Shown here one piece after another: positions 41,456 to 52,581 of a stretch of DNA of 64,000 bases. The notes under the pieces are model-generated. The model had not been told where the DNA came from and searched no databases. It saw nothing but the letters and a program-made list of their open reading frames with translations. This DNA comes from Tupaia tana (lineage: Eukaryota > Chordata > Mammalia > Scandentia > Tupaiidae). The stretch spans positions 6,678,367 through 6,742,366 of the forward strand of contig JAKSZU010000003.1 in NCBI GenBank assembly GCA_026018925.1. Direction: 5' to 3'. A program made the translations under genes and the position numbers. Numbering within the stretch: the first letter of the stretch is position 1; each line of letters opens with the position of its first letter.

Positions 41456-43451
41456 AGAAGTAAAAAAGAAAACAGTCCAAAAATGTAACATGACCCATTG
41501 CATTAGGTGGAAAGCCACCCCAACTCGGCAACCTGTCTGTAGGACGACACAAGGGAAGGCGTGAGCCTCGGAGAACGCAGCCCTGGGCCTCTGGCTGCTG
41601 CCTCTTCTCCAGCCAACTGCCCTCTCCAGGCTTGGTTTGCAACTGTTGGTGAGAAACCACCCTGAGAAGAGGTGGTGTCTCTGGACACCGCTGGGGAGGT
41701 GGGCTGGAGGGAGATGCGGAAGGCACTCGCTCTGTCTCCCTCCCGGCCGGCTGTCTTGCTGGAGCCTCTGGGAACCCTGCACTCAGGCTGCCGCCTTCGA
41801 CCCAACTCCGCACCTACCATGGATTTTCTTTTGCTTTTCTTGTATGTTTTGGGTTGAGAGTGTGGGGTACTGCTGCTGGTGGTGGCTCCCGGAACCCCAT
41901 TTCTCTTCTTCAGAGGTGACAGCAGAGGGAGCCAGCGCCCAGGCTCACTCGGCATGTTTGCAGGACCAGGCAGACCTCGCCGTCTCCTCCGTGTGGAGGA
42001 GGAAGCTCCCCCGTGTGGCCGCCAGGTGCCATGCAGGCAGAGTCTAGGAAGGAGCCCTGGCAGGCCAATGAGAAAGCCTCAGCAGAAACCCAAAGTCTGA
42101 TGACAAAACAATCCAGAGGTAAATGTCTGTTCCCACTTCTCCACTTCCCAAGAGAACACAGTGAAGTAAGAGTTCCCCCTAGTCTCAGCACCTGTGAGAA
42201 CTGCCTTTCCACACCCTCTACAAGACTGTCTGGACAGTCCTTGGTGCACAGCAGGGAGCAGGGGCGGCTCAGGACCCAGTGCGCTGCGGCAGGCGGCGGC
42301 TCGAGGGAGGGTAGAGAGTGCCCGGCAGGGAAGACTGGGAAAAGGCGGGTGCCTGCACAGACCACTCAGGGGTCGACTGATGATGAGCGCCCTGTTTTCA
42401 GTATGGTCCCACAGCAAAGACCAGGGGAAGGACGAGGATAGGTACCCCACAACTGTCAGGAGCATGCAGCCCAACGGAGAGCTCAAATAGGGGGACAGAG
42501 AAGGATGCGCCTAGAGACATGGGCTATGGACCGCCCGCCCGGATGGTGCTCAAGCCGCTGGGACTTGCAGATGCAGTTGCAGTCCCCCACACCTCCCTAG
42601 CTTCTCTGTGTGTGAAAGGACGCCTAACAAGAGCCTTTCTCTGCAAGCCAAGCACCAGGAGGATGGCCCCTGGAGGAGGCTTGGGCCAAAGACAGCTGGG
42701 AAGGTGATGAGTCAACACCCAGCTTTCCTGCTCCTTGGTTAGGATAACTCTTAAGACACGTCTGGGATTAGGCCGGGTTGTCCGGAGTAAAAGCTACCTT
42801 ACAGCCCCCCTCCAGTGGCCTCCTTCTCTCTTCCTGACCTTGCACTCTCGTCGGTGTTTCCAGGGGTCTTCTCCCACCTTCGGGGCAATCCAAACAAGGG
42901 CAAGCAGAGACTAGTATGAACCATACGGGTGCCGATTACTCTGCTGGGACTGGAATCAACTGCAGGAAGGTTTGAACTCTTCTCTAGTCTCCGCTGAGTA
43001 GCTACCCTCCCTGCCTATAGCCTTCCCACCGCCCCAGGGCCTTGCATCCAAACATTAGAATGTGTAAGTTCTCGCTCCGACTCCCCACTCACCAGCGACG
43101 CACTCCTGGGAAGCCCGTTTCACTTCAAGGCTCCGCTTCTTCAACAATGAGCAAGAGAGGCTCGGACAGCTCATGGCAGCCAGCCGCACGCCACCCCGCC
43201 ACCCCATAATTTACTGGGAGGTGTCTCTCCATGAGTTCAAGCTCACAGGTGGGGGATATGGAAACGGGTACCAACACCAAGAAGACGCGCTCTCCTCCTT
43301 CCCGCCTGCCTCGTTCGCCTGCCATCACCATGTCATGTCCTGCAGGCCCTCCAGGCAGTCACCGCTGCAGATCTGAGACCACCGCTGCTGACCAAGACAT
43401 GGCTTCAGGGTCTTAAGTTGCTCTCTGGCAAGAGCTGGGAGAGGGAAAGTG
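41456..43451. other. No gene recognised
   Basis: Single-copy, moderately GC-rich. Open frames of 120-150 codons overlap heavily on both strands, none with a recognisable domain. The text at 43,060-43,160 may be a decayed MIR. Confidence 0.55.
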
Positions 43452-44035
43452 TTTTAGTCCTTTGTCTTGCTAATAACTGAATACCTGAGTCTGGGTAATT
43501 TATGAAAATAAAAGCTGAGGAGCCAGCTGGTGTGTGGTGGTTAGGGCTACTGGATCCCACAGAGCCATCTGCATGGTTTGAGTCCCAGACCTAGTGACTT
43601 GAAAAACACAGTGGAGTGTGTGCATGTGTGCTCAAAACCCCAAGAGGAGAGTGGAAGAGAAGGGATTACAGCATGGTTATTCTCCCTGGGGGGTTCTCTC
43701 TCTCTCTCTCCCTCTCTCTATCTCTGTCTCTGTCTCTGGTGAGCTCATGTGCCCTATAGCATTTTTTATAGAGGTCTATTTAGCTCACGGCTTTAGAGCT
43801 CCAAGGTCAAGGGCCGCATCTGGTGAGGGCCTCCTTGCTGGTGGGGGCTCCAGAAGAATCCCGAGGTGAGAGAGAGACTTGGTACTCTCCTAGTCAGTTC
43901 TGCAGGGTCTGAAGGGCCTCGTGACTGCAATGGTGCATGCTGTGGAGCAGCTGCAGTGCAGGAGCCCCGCTCTGCCCCAGTGAACCCAAGAAAGACCTTG
44001 CTCCCGTCAGCCCGATTCGAACGCCGCTCCTTCCT
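43452..44035 (-). mobile_element. MaLR LTR, antisense, split by a SINE
   Basis: 'ttgctaataactgaatacct' and 'tgagtctgggtaatttatga' are the reversed LTR end. After the SINE come 'ctatttagctcacggcttta' and 'catctggtgagggcctcctt'. The far boundary is approximate. Confidence 0.65.
43518..43775 (+). mobile_element. SINE family C
   Basis: ggagccagctggtgtgtggt, ctggatcccacagagcc, ggtttgagtcccag, a CT tract and tgccctatagcattttttat. Inserted in the MaLR LTR. Confidence 0.88.
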
Positions 44036-45340
44036 CCTTCCCCCTGCCCACCTGTCTTTAGTACATAGAGACTTGAATCAGAGTGTAGGGCTGCCTGAGA
44101 TGGTTGGGGTGACTGAGTCTGTGTGTCCATCTCGCCAATGGGCCCCAAGAGGGATAGTGATGGTCTCTCTGGACTGCTGCCGGCTTGGAATGGAATATTC
44201 AGAGTGGGAATACAAAATTAGCTCCCATTCGAAAGCTAATCACACCTAGGAAAGAAAATCGGCAGCACTCTTCTATATGCAAAATGGTTGCATCATTTTC
44301 TTCTCTTCCCCATATTTCTGTGGACTTGTTTAAAAATGTATGTTATTTAGAAATACTCACAGCTCAAGAAAGTTTAAGGCAGCCCAACCCCCTGAGAAAA
44401 TTGGAATCCCAGGGGCAGTGACACCAGTGTCAGCATCTCTCTGCGGCTCCTCGGCCACTGCCCTTCGTGTCTGCGGACAGCTCGACACCAGCCTGCTGAC
44501 AAGCAGTGCTCAGCCAGAACCCGGACTGTGGGCCCCACAGAGCTGCAGAGAGCTAGCGTCTGCCCCTCCTGTGGAGATGGGTGAGGAGGACAAGGGCTGG
44601 GCTCCTTCTGAATTGCTCAGGAAGGGTCCAGGGATACCCCAGAAGGACAGGAGATGGAGGTGAGGACCCCAGCAGGGACTCCAAAGTCCCACGGCCCTGG
44701 CTCTGAGAGCTTGCCTGCCCACTGGCTTCTGCCTTGCTTTGGAACATACTTGGCAGTTCCCTCTATAGACGCTCCCTTGGCCCAGCAGGGACATCTGGTC
44801 TACTCCACAGCAGGTAGAGGTGAGAAGTGCAGAATAGAGACAGAAAGAAGGTGACTGAGGGGTGCCTGTGTAGACACAAATGGTGTGTACGGGTGGGCAC
44901 TTTGCTCGTGTGTGTGGCTGTGTGTTTGGCCTCTGCAGTGTGTATCTGAAAGTCTCTGTGCACACACTGGAAGGTGTGAGTTTCTGTGTGTGGGGGGAGG
45001 AGTGCATGGCTTGGGGTGCAGGGGGTACCTATGAATCACTTAGAGTCCTGGAGGGGCAGCTCCCTACTGGAACTGCACGTCACGTACGAGGGTTGAAAAT
45101 GTGCACTGGGGTCTGCGGGGAACCTGAGCGACAGCTAAGGGAGGGGCCCAGCACCGAGGGCTGCGTGGGAGCGAGGCCTTCCCTGCACTGGAACAGGAGC
45201 ACTCCTGAATTTATCCACTGGCCTTCCTAGTGAGATTTTGGAAAAGAGGAATCTTACCTTTTCATAAGAAGTAAAATAAAACAAAAATACATTTTAAATA
45301 CTTTGGAAGTCACTAATCCCAGCCAACCTCCCCATTCTTC
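44036..45340. other. No gene recognised
   Basis: Single-copy sequence. A 165-codon minus-strand frame at 44,510-45,007 overlaps plus-strand frames and has no recognisable domain. A tgtgtg-rich patch lies at 44,900-45,000. Confidence 0.55.
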
Positions 45341-45704
45341 TTTTTCTTTTTCTTTTTTGGAGAGATTTCTGCTATAGGGCACGTGCACTCGCCAGACAGA
45401 CAGAGAGAGACATTAGAGACAGAAAGCGAGAAATCACCCCCCGGGGGGATGGTCACGCCACAATCCCTTCTCCTCCATTCTCCTCTCGGGATCTTGGGCA
45501 CGCACGCACACGCGCCCGGCGTGAGTTGTAAGCCACCGGGTCCGAGACGCGAACCGCGGTCGACTACATGGGAGTCCAGCGACATAGCCATTACGCTAAC
45601 TGCTGGTTCCCCCGGCGTGAGTTTTAAGCCACCGGGTCCGGGATGTGAACCGCGGTCGACTACGTGGGAGTCCAGTGACATAGCCATTACGCTAACTGCT
45701 GGTT
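45341..45704 (-). mobile_element. Head-duplicated (dimeric) SINE, family A
   Basis: Antisense. A complete family A copy (45,341 to about 45,605) is followed by a second copy of only the first 90 or so bases, from the head to ccggcg (about 45,609-45,704). In sense order this is head, then full SINE. One 13-bp duplication ctccccattcttc (45,328-45,340 and 45,705-45,717) flanks the whole unit, so it inserted as one RNA. Confidence 0.92.
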
Positions 45705-45717
45705 CTCCCCATTCTTC

Positions 45718-45825
45718 AAAGAAGAACCTGAGGCCCAGAGCGGGGAAGTGACATCCTCCTAGGCAGTGAAGGACCCTGTGGGACAGAATCTCAGGTCTCC
45801 TGACCCCAGAGCGGGTTCCTCACGC
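45718..45825 (-). mobile_element. MIR fragment, antisense
   Basis: gaagaacctgaggcccagag, cggggaagtgacatcctcct and 'tcaggtctcctgaccccaga' follow the reversed MIR order. Confidence 0.7.
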
Positions 45826-46944
45826 CCCTTCTTGCTCCCAGGCCAGCAGGGCCGTGGAAGAGGAGGTGGTGGCAGGTGGGCCTCTGCCCAGCCTCCCTCC
45901 TCTAAGTCACTCTGTCTCGTTTCCTGAGCTGCCAGCCTCCCGGTTAAAGTGTGGGATCCACGTTACTGCAGAGAGGGCGAGTGTCTGCCCATTTGGAACC
46001 CAGTGGAACCCTACTTGGGCTGGATGGGGCTCATCAGCCCTCGTGGGAAACTCAGACAAGGGACAAGGGGAGGTCCGTGAGTGTGGAGGGCACACAGACG
46101 GGGCCTCAGGGCATGCACAGAGACCCAGACTGTGAGCGGAGGGTGAGCTGGGCCAAAGAGAGCCCTCCTGCCTCAAGCACGAACCAAATGAAGGGCAGAG
46201 TGGCTTCAGAACCGGGGAAAATTCTGAAGAGAGAGGCATCGGGGGCAGTGCCGTGGCTGGAAACAAGGGGACTCAGTCCTGGAGAGAGCCGGGACACAGG
46301 TCCAGGTTTGACGCCAGCTCTGCGGATACCAGCCTGGACCTCACTGGGCTCTCTGCCTGTCACGACGGCGGCCGATAAGTCACGCTTCGCTTTTTCACTG
46401 ATGCAAAGCCCAGACGGCCAGGTGAGCAGAGCCCACCAGCCCCATGTGAATCCTGATTCACTACTTCGGAACCACGCAGGTGTGGAGGTGCCAAAGAGCA
46501 CACGAGGTGCTGGGCACATCCGGGCCGGCAAAGCAGAGGCAGAGGTTGTGGGAACAAGGACCCAGGCAGGCGACAGTCACAGTCATGAGAAAGGCCATCT
46601 CCTCTTTGCATCTGTCTCCAGACACACAATCTCATTCATCCCAGCCATCAGCGTGAGGGCTTCTCTGAGACCAGCAGGGGGCAGTCCCAGGGCTCCTTCC
46701 TTTAGTCATGGCCCTGTCACTGCAGATGTCCAGGACAGACTGGGCCACGCGTCGGGAATCTAGAGGGAGATCTCGTATGAGAGAGGGCAGACCTCCAAGG
46801 TCCCTTTCCTCTCGCACCATCTTTCCAATGGCAACGATCCAGCACCTCAAAGCCCAGCCCACAGGAGGCCCTCAGTGAGTGTGGAGGAGCACGACCCTCG
46901 CGTGTGAGCAGGAGGACCACTCCCTTCCCCCAGACTTGCAGGGG
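45826..46944. other. No gene recognised
   Basis: GC-rich single-copy sequence. A 270-codon plus-strand frame at 45,951-46,763 is the longest here, but frames of comparable size lie opposite it and it has no recognisable domain. I judge it a GC-driven chance frame. Confidence 0.5.
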
Positions 46945-47615
46945 CTGGTCGGGAACAATTCTTTTTTTTTTTTTTTTTTTTTATTATCTATTTTTTTATT
47001 ACATTGAATTACATACAACTTTACAGTGTATTACATTGCTTTTTCAAAAGGGAATGCCATGCATGTCAGTCAGTACAGAGACATCAATCTCCCCGCTTCA
47101 ACATTCAATATCTTTCCTATGTTTCCCCCAATCATTATTATTATTATTCTAATTATTTTTTATGATAAACATGATTTTTTTTTCCAATTATCAGATCATA
47201 AAGTTCCCAACAATAGGAAACGTAGACTGCACTCAGGGCTGGACCAAGGGTGGGTCTCGTGCAGCCCCGCAAATGTAGGTGAATCTCCATGGAACACAGT
47301 TTCAGGAACGCGGCTCAGGAAAGCAGAGACGGCCATCAGCGGTTGCGGCACGCGGGGCAGATCCCGGCCACAGCCCGCGGGGGCAGAGCCCCGGCCACGG
47401 CACGCGGGGCAGACCCCAGCCACGGCATGCGGGGCAGAGCCCCGGCCACGGCACGCGGGGACAGAACCCGGCCACGGCACGCGGGGCAGAACCCCGGCCA
47501 CGGCACGCGGGGCAGAACCCCAGCCACGGCACGCGGGGGCAGACCCCGGCCACGGCACGCGGGGCAGAGTCCCGGCCACGGCACGCGGGGCAGAGTCTGG
47601 TCGGGAACAATTCTT
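46945..47615 (-). mobile_element. Composite retroposon: VNTR, unique segment, L1-like tail, poly(A)
   Basis: The 19-bp repeat ctggtcgggaacaattctt at 46,945-46,963 and 47,597-47,615 is a target-site duplication around a 633-bp insertion. A T run at 46,964-46,982 is the poly(A) of a minus-strand element. In sense order: nine 25-26-bp GC-rich units plus a partial tenth (47,596 to 47,347), a unique segment (47,346 to about 47,183), an A run (47,174-47,182 on this strand as T), an AT-rich part, then an L1-like 3' tail (about 47,085 to 46,984). The tail shares tgactgacatgcat with the L1 end at 983-996 and aligns over about 75 bases. No open frame of its own; presumably mobilised by L1. The plan recalls SVA and LAVA, but no part is shared with them that I can see. 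Confidence 0.88.
47347..47596 (-). repeat. 26-bp VNTR within the composite retroposon
   Basis: Nine units of 25-26 bp (plus-strand core ggcacgcggggcagaacccc followed by ggccac) and a tenth cut at 17 bp exactly where the target-site duplication begins. Units differ at a few positions (a/g/t after gggcaga; one 25-mer). Unit length is not a multiple of three, so open frames cycle and are meaningless. Confidence 0.97.
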
Positions 47616-47727
47616 ACAGCTGCACCCGGGGTCTGGAAGGGCCAAATGAGAATACTCGGGGGCCAAAAGCAGTCAAATGAGAAGTCTCACAAAGGCACTG
47701 AGGAATTTTGGCGGATATTCCAAGGTC

Positions 47728-47880
47728 AGTGTGACCTGCACATACACACACACACACACACACACACTCACACACACACATACACACACTCACACACACA
47801 CATACACACACACTCACCCATGCACACATACTCACAAACTCACACACATGCACACACACACGCACGCACACACACAAACG
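47728..47880. repeat. (CA)n microsatellite, interrupted
   Basis: About 150 bp of ca repeats with cact, cata and cacg interruptions, about 110 bp past the composite element. Confidence 0.95.
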
Positions 47881-48007
47881 TCACAAGGGCTTCTCCCCCA
47901 ACCCCCAGAGCATGGCCACATCCTCCTGCTCGTCACAGTGTGAATAAGGCTTCACTTCTCACATTTCCTAGTTTAGCCCTCCTAGTATAATCGCTTCATG
48001 TGTTTTT

Positions 48008-48218
48008 AGTTGCCAGAGGGTGCATACACTCACCACAGAGACAGAGACAGAGAGATGAAAAGGGAGAAAGCACTCCCAATGGGGTGTGGTCATGCTACAA
48101 TCCTCTCTCCATCCCTCCACACTGTCAGGATTCGGGGCATGCTGGCACACCCAGAGCCAGGTCTTTGGCCATGTAGGGCCAGGCTTCCTTTAACCACTGG
48201 GATACAGGCCTCCCCAAT
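48008..48218 (-). mobile_element. Old SINE of the tRNA superfamily (type D)
   Basis: Antisense: ttgccagagggtgcatacac, 'cacagagacagagacagaga' and 'taaccactgggatacaggcc'. Diverged relative of family A and C bodies. Confidence 0.7.
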
Positions 48219-48904
48219 CACTTTATTATTAATCATCTCTGCTGAATTTCAGGTGCTATCAGCAATGCTGACTTCAAAGTTTCTAAGTTGGAATTTACCA
48301 AGCATATCATAATATGCAGAATAACCCCATATCAAAAAGAAATGCAAAACCACTTTACATGTAAGTATTCAATAGTACACAAAACAGCATTTAAGCCTTT
48401 CACGAAATCTGCACTTCCATTGGAATACTGGCAACAACTGTGCTCCTGGCAAGATACTATAAACAATTTTTCTGAATAACATTAAGTAGGCTTATTTTTC
48501 TGAAAAAAAAAAAGATAAAGAAAAAGAAAGGCAAGAAAGGGTTTCCTGCCTCACCATTGGATGGCATGCTCCATAATTTATCATTTAAAATCATATTGAA
48601 AAGACTCTCCCACTCTCCTCATTCTCACATCTACATCCTGGAGGATGAAAAAAATATAACTGGCTCACTGCATTTAAGAGAAACACTGCGTGATGTTCTG
48701 TTTCATCCATTTTTGAATACCTCAAATTTATTTTGATGTGTAACTAACAAATGCTCAATACAAAAAACAAAACTTTTAAAGTGCCTGACTTTGTCAAATT
48801 CAAGGAGGTTGAACCTCTGGTTTCGCCTGCCCATGGCCCTGACCATCTGTTCTCACGGTGGCAGGAAAGAAGTCAAATCAATTGAATCATAAGTGGAAGC
48901 CGAG
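48219..48904. other. AT-rich sequence, no feature recognised
   Basis: No gene. 'tttgaatacctcaaatttat' near 48,713 faintly recalls an L2 end. An A-rich tract lies near 48,503-48,540. Confidence 0.5.
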
Positions 48905-49068
48905 AATAATGATGGGTATATATATCCAAAATAATTTAAAGGAAATTATTGGGTGATATTTGTACACTCATTTTCATACTGACATTATTCAGAATAGCCA
49001 AAAGATCAAAGCAGCCCAGATGTCCGTTGACCAATGAATGAAGAAACAAACTGTGGAATAAGATCCTC
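48905..49068 (+). mobile_element. Old L1 ORF2 fragment
   Basis: 'gggtatatatatccaaaata', 'cagaatagccaaaagatcaa' and 'agcccagatgtccgttgacc' follow the L1 ORF2 order seen in intact L1 copies of this window. Confidence 0.75.
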
Positions 49069-49074
49069 TAGGCC

Positions 49075-49217
49075 ACAGTAACCTGCAATTCCTTCTCCTT
49101 TCTCCTTCGCATTCTGATACACACATACCAGGCATGTTTTTCAAGCTGTCAGGGCCTGGATTCGAACTGCAGTCAGCTACATGAGATCTGGGTCTCTTAA
49201 CCACTACAGACCAACTC
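49075..49217 (-). mobile_element. SINE family C fragment, antisense
   Basis: 'tgcaattccttctcctttct', 'taccaggcatgtttttcaag', 'ctggattcgaactgcagtca' and head 'ttaaccactacagacc'. The tail part is missing. Confidence 0.75.
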
Positions 49218-49679
49218 ACTAATCATGGAAAATTTCTTACACGTGGCCACAGAGAGTAGTTCATGAAGCCCCTTCCAGCTCCCCACACCTTCAAAATTGT
49301 CAGCAGAGTCCATATTCTTTCCTCTGTCCTCACCCTCACCCATATCCCAGATTTCTGTGAAGCAAATCCTAGACAGCAATTCACTGAATACATACATTTC
49401 TGAAAGACAAGGCTTCTTGTACTAACGTTAAATGCACTGTAATTATAACTGAGAAAAATTAATAATTCTGTAGTGTCAAATATCCGACTGGCATTCAAAT
49501 TTCCCTGATAACAATTGCATTTCAAACATTTCCTTACAGGGTGACAGCAGCCCACGGCTGGTCGTGGTTGACTTTTTCCTGCTTTTCTTCCATGTTTCTT
49601 TCTCTCTTTTGTGTTCAGCTAAGACAGCCCGGAGAGTTTGTGTATTGCTCAAATCTACTGTCTTTTAAACTTTGGGGTA

Positions 49680-49681
<2 letters not shown>
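49218..49681. other. No feature recognised
   Basis: Single-copy spacer; open frames are short. Confidence 0.5.
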
Positions 49682-49736
<55 letters not shown>

Positions 49737-49913
49737 AATGTGTGTGTGAGCACGTGAGGATGTGAAGCAGGAGAGGAGCTCCTTCCACAGAGTGTGCTCG
49801 TGCCAAGATGCACCCATGTCAGGCTGACCAGGCCTGGGATTTGAACTGTGGTCCCCATGTGGGATCTGGCTTCTCTTGAGCAGTGCATTACCGCTGAACC
49901 ACGGAGCCAGCCC
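49682..49913 (-). mobile_element. Old SINE (type D) with a long (TC)n
   Basis: A tc run at 49,686-49,732, 'tgggatttgaactgtggtcc' in B-box position and head 'cgctgaaccacggagccagc'. Confidence 0.75.
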
Positions 49914-50440
49914 ACATGTTTCGGGTTTTTATGAGCAAACTTTCATTGTTGGCTTTTTGGCTGGCTAATTCTCTTTGAAAAGTTATTCCGTGTTTCCTTC
50001 TTACTTTCTCTTGACATTAGAAAATAAACAAATTTCTAAAGGTCTTCTAGATTAGCCTTCAATCTTCATTTCCTCTTTAAGGAGACAACTTACTTTCACA
50101 ACTCTGCTTTTCTGATTCCCTTCTTTAAAGCACTCTGACAGTTCATGATGATACACATTAACCCATTCAACAAGTGTTAGCTGAACGCCTTCATGATCCC
50201 TGCCTGGTCTAGTTTACATTTTAACATAAACATGGCCCTTTGGGGCACTAGAGAGCAGTCCTATACCATGTCCATCAATTCCCTCAACATCAGTTCTCCA
50301 AATGTGCACTAGAGGGCGCCACTCTGCTCCTGGCATCTGAGCCGGAGTCAGCTACTGTTCTGCCTGCTCAGGTTCTCTGATGCTAGCCTATCCCTGCCCA
50401 CAAGCAAATGAAGATTTGTCATGCTACTTGCACTTTAAAC
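49914..50440. other. No gene; possible L2 trace near 50,165
   Basis: 'cccattcaacaagtgttagc' near 50,162 and 'gatccctgcctggtctagtt' are weakly L2-like. Otherwise nothing recognised. Confidence 0.45.
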
Positions 50441-50683
50441 ATGGGATGGTGGTTAAGGTGGCTGAAGCCCACATGGCCAAGTCAGCGGTTCGACTCCTGA
50501 ACCTGGTGGGCTTGCTGGCACGTATGCATGCCCAAAATCCTGAAAGGAGGGAGAAATGGAGGAGAAGGGGTTGCAGTGTGACCATGCCCCGTGGGGGTTG
50601 CATTCTTACTTTCTCTCTCTCCTTCTCTGTTTGTCTCTCTCCAGAGAGCACACATGCCCTCTGGAAAAATTTTTAAAAAGGAA
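50441..50683 (+). mobile_element. SINE family C, 5' end diverged
   Basis: gggatggtggttaaggtggc, 'agcccacatggccaagtcag', 'cggttcgactcctgaacctg', a CT tract and 'catgccctctggaaaaat'. Confidence 0.85.
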
Positions 50684-50687
50684 AAAA

Positions 50688-50865
50688 AGGGTCAGCAGGT
50701 GACATGGTGGTGGGGCACTGGACTCCCACATGGCTGACCACAGTTCGAGTCCCAGACCAGGTGCCTTGCTTTCCCACTTTATCTCTCTCCCTCTCTGGTG
50801 AGCACATGTGTCCTCCAGAAAACTTAAAAATAATAATAAATACAATAAAATAAATAATTTCTTAT
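50688..50865 (+). mobile_element. SINE family B
   Basis: agggtcagcaggtgacatgg, 'cactggactcccacatggct', gttcgagtcccag, a CT tract and an (aat)-rich tail. Directly follows the previous SINE. Confidence 0.88.
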
Positions 50866-51111
50866 ATTTTATTTATTGTGTACACTAACAAACAAGGAAA
50901 GATAGAAATGACCAAAAACAGGTCTATATTCCATCAGACAGAGAACACTGGACTTACGAGTTTTATAAAACCATAAAAATGTTGAAAGCTCGTTTCATTT
51001 CAAAAGAAAACAGTGAAATTGAAATAAGTAAATCTTCAATTAAGTATCTACAAATTGCAACCTATCAACTTGCTATGAGAGATAGTCTTAAAATTATCTC
51101 ATCACATTTGA

Positions 51112-51366
51112 AAAAAAAAACATTTTTGAGAGATTTTTGCTAAAGGGTGCATGTGTTCACTGGAGAGACAGAGAGATAGAAAACAAGAAATCATCTCCCC
51201 AGAGGGAATGGCCACGCTGCAATCCCTTCGCCATTCTCCTCTTGAGATTTTGAACACACATGCACATGCGCCTGGCGTGAGTTTTAAGCCACCAGGTCCA
51301 GGACTCGAACAGCAGTCAACTACGTGGGAGTCCACTGAAGTAATTATTACGTCATCTATTGATCCC
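51112..51366 (-). mobile_element. tRNA-derived SINE, family A
   Basis: Antisense: 'gagatttttgctaaagggtg', 'gcctggcgtgagttttaagc', 'caggactcgaacagcagtca' and 'cgtcatctattgatccc'. Confidence 0.9.
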
Positions 51367-51386
51367 ACATTTTAAAAATTAATAGG

Positions 51387-51655
51387 GGGCCAACGCCATA
51401 GCCCAGTAGTTAAGACAGCTGAATCTCACACAATTGATCATGGTTCAAATCCTGGCCACAACCAGCATGTGTATATGAATGCCCCAAATCCCTACAGGAT
51501 GGAAAAATGGGGGGAAAGGGATCGCAGGATGACCACATCCCATTGAAGATTGCTTTCTGCCTCTCTTCTCTCTCTGTCTCTCTGCCTCTTTCCATCTCGT
51601 TCTAGTGAGCTCACATGCTCTCTGGAAATAAAAAAAAAAAAAAAAAAAAGAAAGA
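51387..51655 (+). mobile_element. SINE family C, diverged
   Basis: ggggccaacgccatagccca, 'gctgaatctcacacaattga', 'ggttcaaatcctggcc', body, CT tract, 'cacatgctctctggaaat' and an A tail. Confidence 0.82.
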
Positions 51656-52164
51656 AAAATTAATAGATTTGAGTTTCTCAGGATTCTAGGGAGCTGGAGG
51701 TCTGGGGAAAGGGAAATCATTCATGAGGAGACCGTGCTGAGGATGCTTATTTCCCTCTCTCCTACAGTTTTCTAGAAAATTACCTGTTTCATATAGATGT
51801 AAAATTGTTGTCGTAAACTTTTCACAGCATTATTACAGCTTTTCAAAATTTCTATCATATCTAGGTTTACAATTTCTTTTTTGTTACTAACATTGTTTAT
51901 GTGTGTGCCTTCTCACTCTCTTTTTTTTGTGTATGTGCCAGAGTTTTGTCCATTTCATTTGTTCTTTTTTTAAAAAAAAAAAAGTTCATTTTGTTTTTAT
52001 TGAGTGTCCTTAGCATCATTTTATTTCTATTCTGTTCATTTTTATCTTTATCATTTTCACCTTCCTTGGGCATATCTGTTCGTTTTCTAATCTCTTAACT
52101 TGAACTCTTTACTTTTTGATTTTCAAAATTTATTCTTTTCTAATAAATTCTTTAAATTGTTTTC
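51656..52164. other. T-rich sequence, possible degraded L1
   Basis: Strongly T-rich on the plus strand ('ttcattttgtttttattgag', 'cattttcaccttccttgggc'). It could be a decayed antisense L1, but no landmark is firm. Confidence 0.35.
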
Positions 52165-52402
52165 TCTTTCTTTTTTCTTAATTGCCAGACAGTACACGCA
52201 CTCATCAGAGAGAGAGCAGCACCCCTCGGAGGGGCATGGTTACCCCACAGACGATTTTCCTCCAGTTCTTTGTGCTGTCGGGATTTGGGGCACACACTCA
52301 CATGCACACATGGGTCTTCTAAACCACCAAGGTTGGGTTGGCCATGCGGGATCCGGCTTTCTATGCACAGGGCTTAGCCACTGCACTACAGGGCCAGCAC
52401 TC
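52165..52402 (-). mobile_element. Old SINE (type D)
   Basis: 'taattgccagacagtacacg', 'ctcggaggggcatggttacc' and head 'cactgcactacagggccagc'. Same layout as 48,008-48,218. Confidence 0.72.
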
Positions 52403-52581
52403 TCATGAACACTTATTGTCCTGTAATTACTATTTTGGTTGTATCACACAAGTTTAAAAATGTAGTGTCTTCCGAGTCATTCATTCATAAATATTTTATA
52501 ATTTCCATTACAATCTCTCCTTTGATCTGAATTGTGAAAGAGTGTGCTTTTAAATCTCCGTATGTAGAAAAGCCTTCCTTG

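Noticed and set aside
45951-46763. 270-codon open frame
   Set aside because: GC-rich region with comparable open frames on the opposite strand; no recognisable domain, no splice context.
47347-47596. Regularly repeated units that could be mistaken for a CRISPR array
   Set aside because: The units are contiguous 26-mers with no unique spacers, in a mammalian retroposon.
47196-47990. Long Arg/Pro/Gly/His-rich open frames on both strands (102-233 codons)
   Set aside because: They are produced by the GC-rich 26-bp VNTR and the adjoining (CA)n; the unit length cycles through all frames and no start, domain or splice pattern supports translation.
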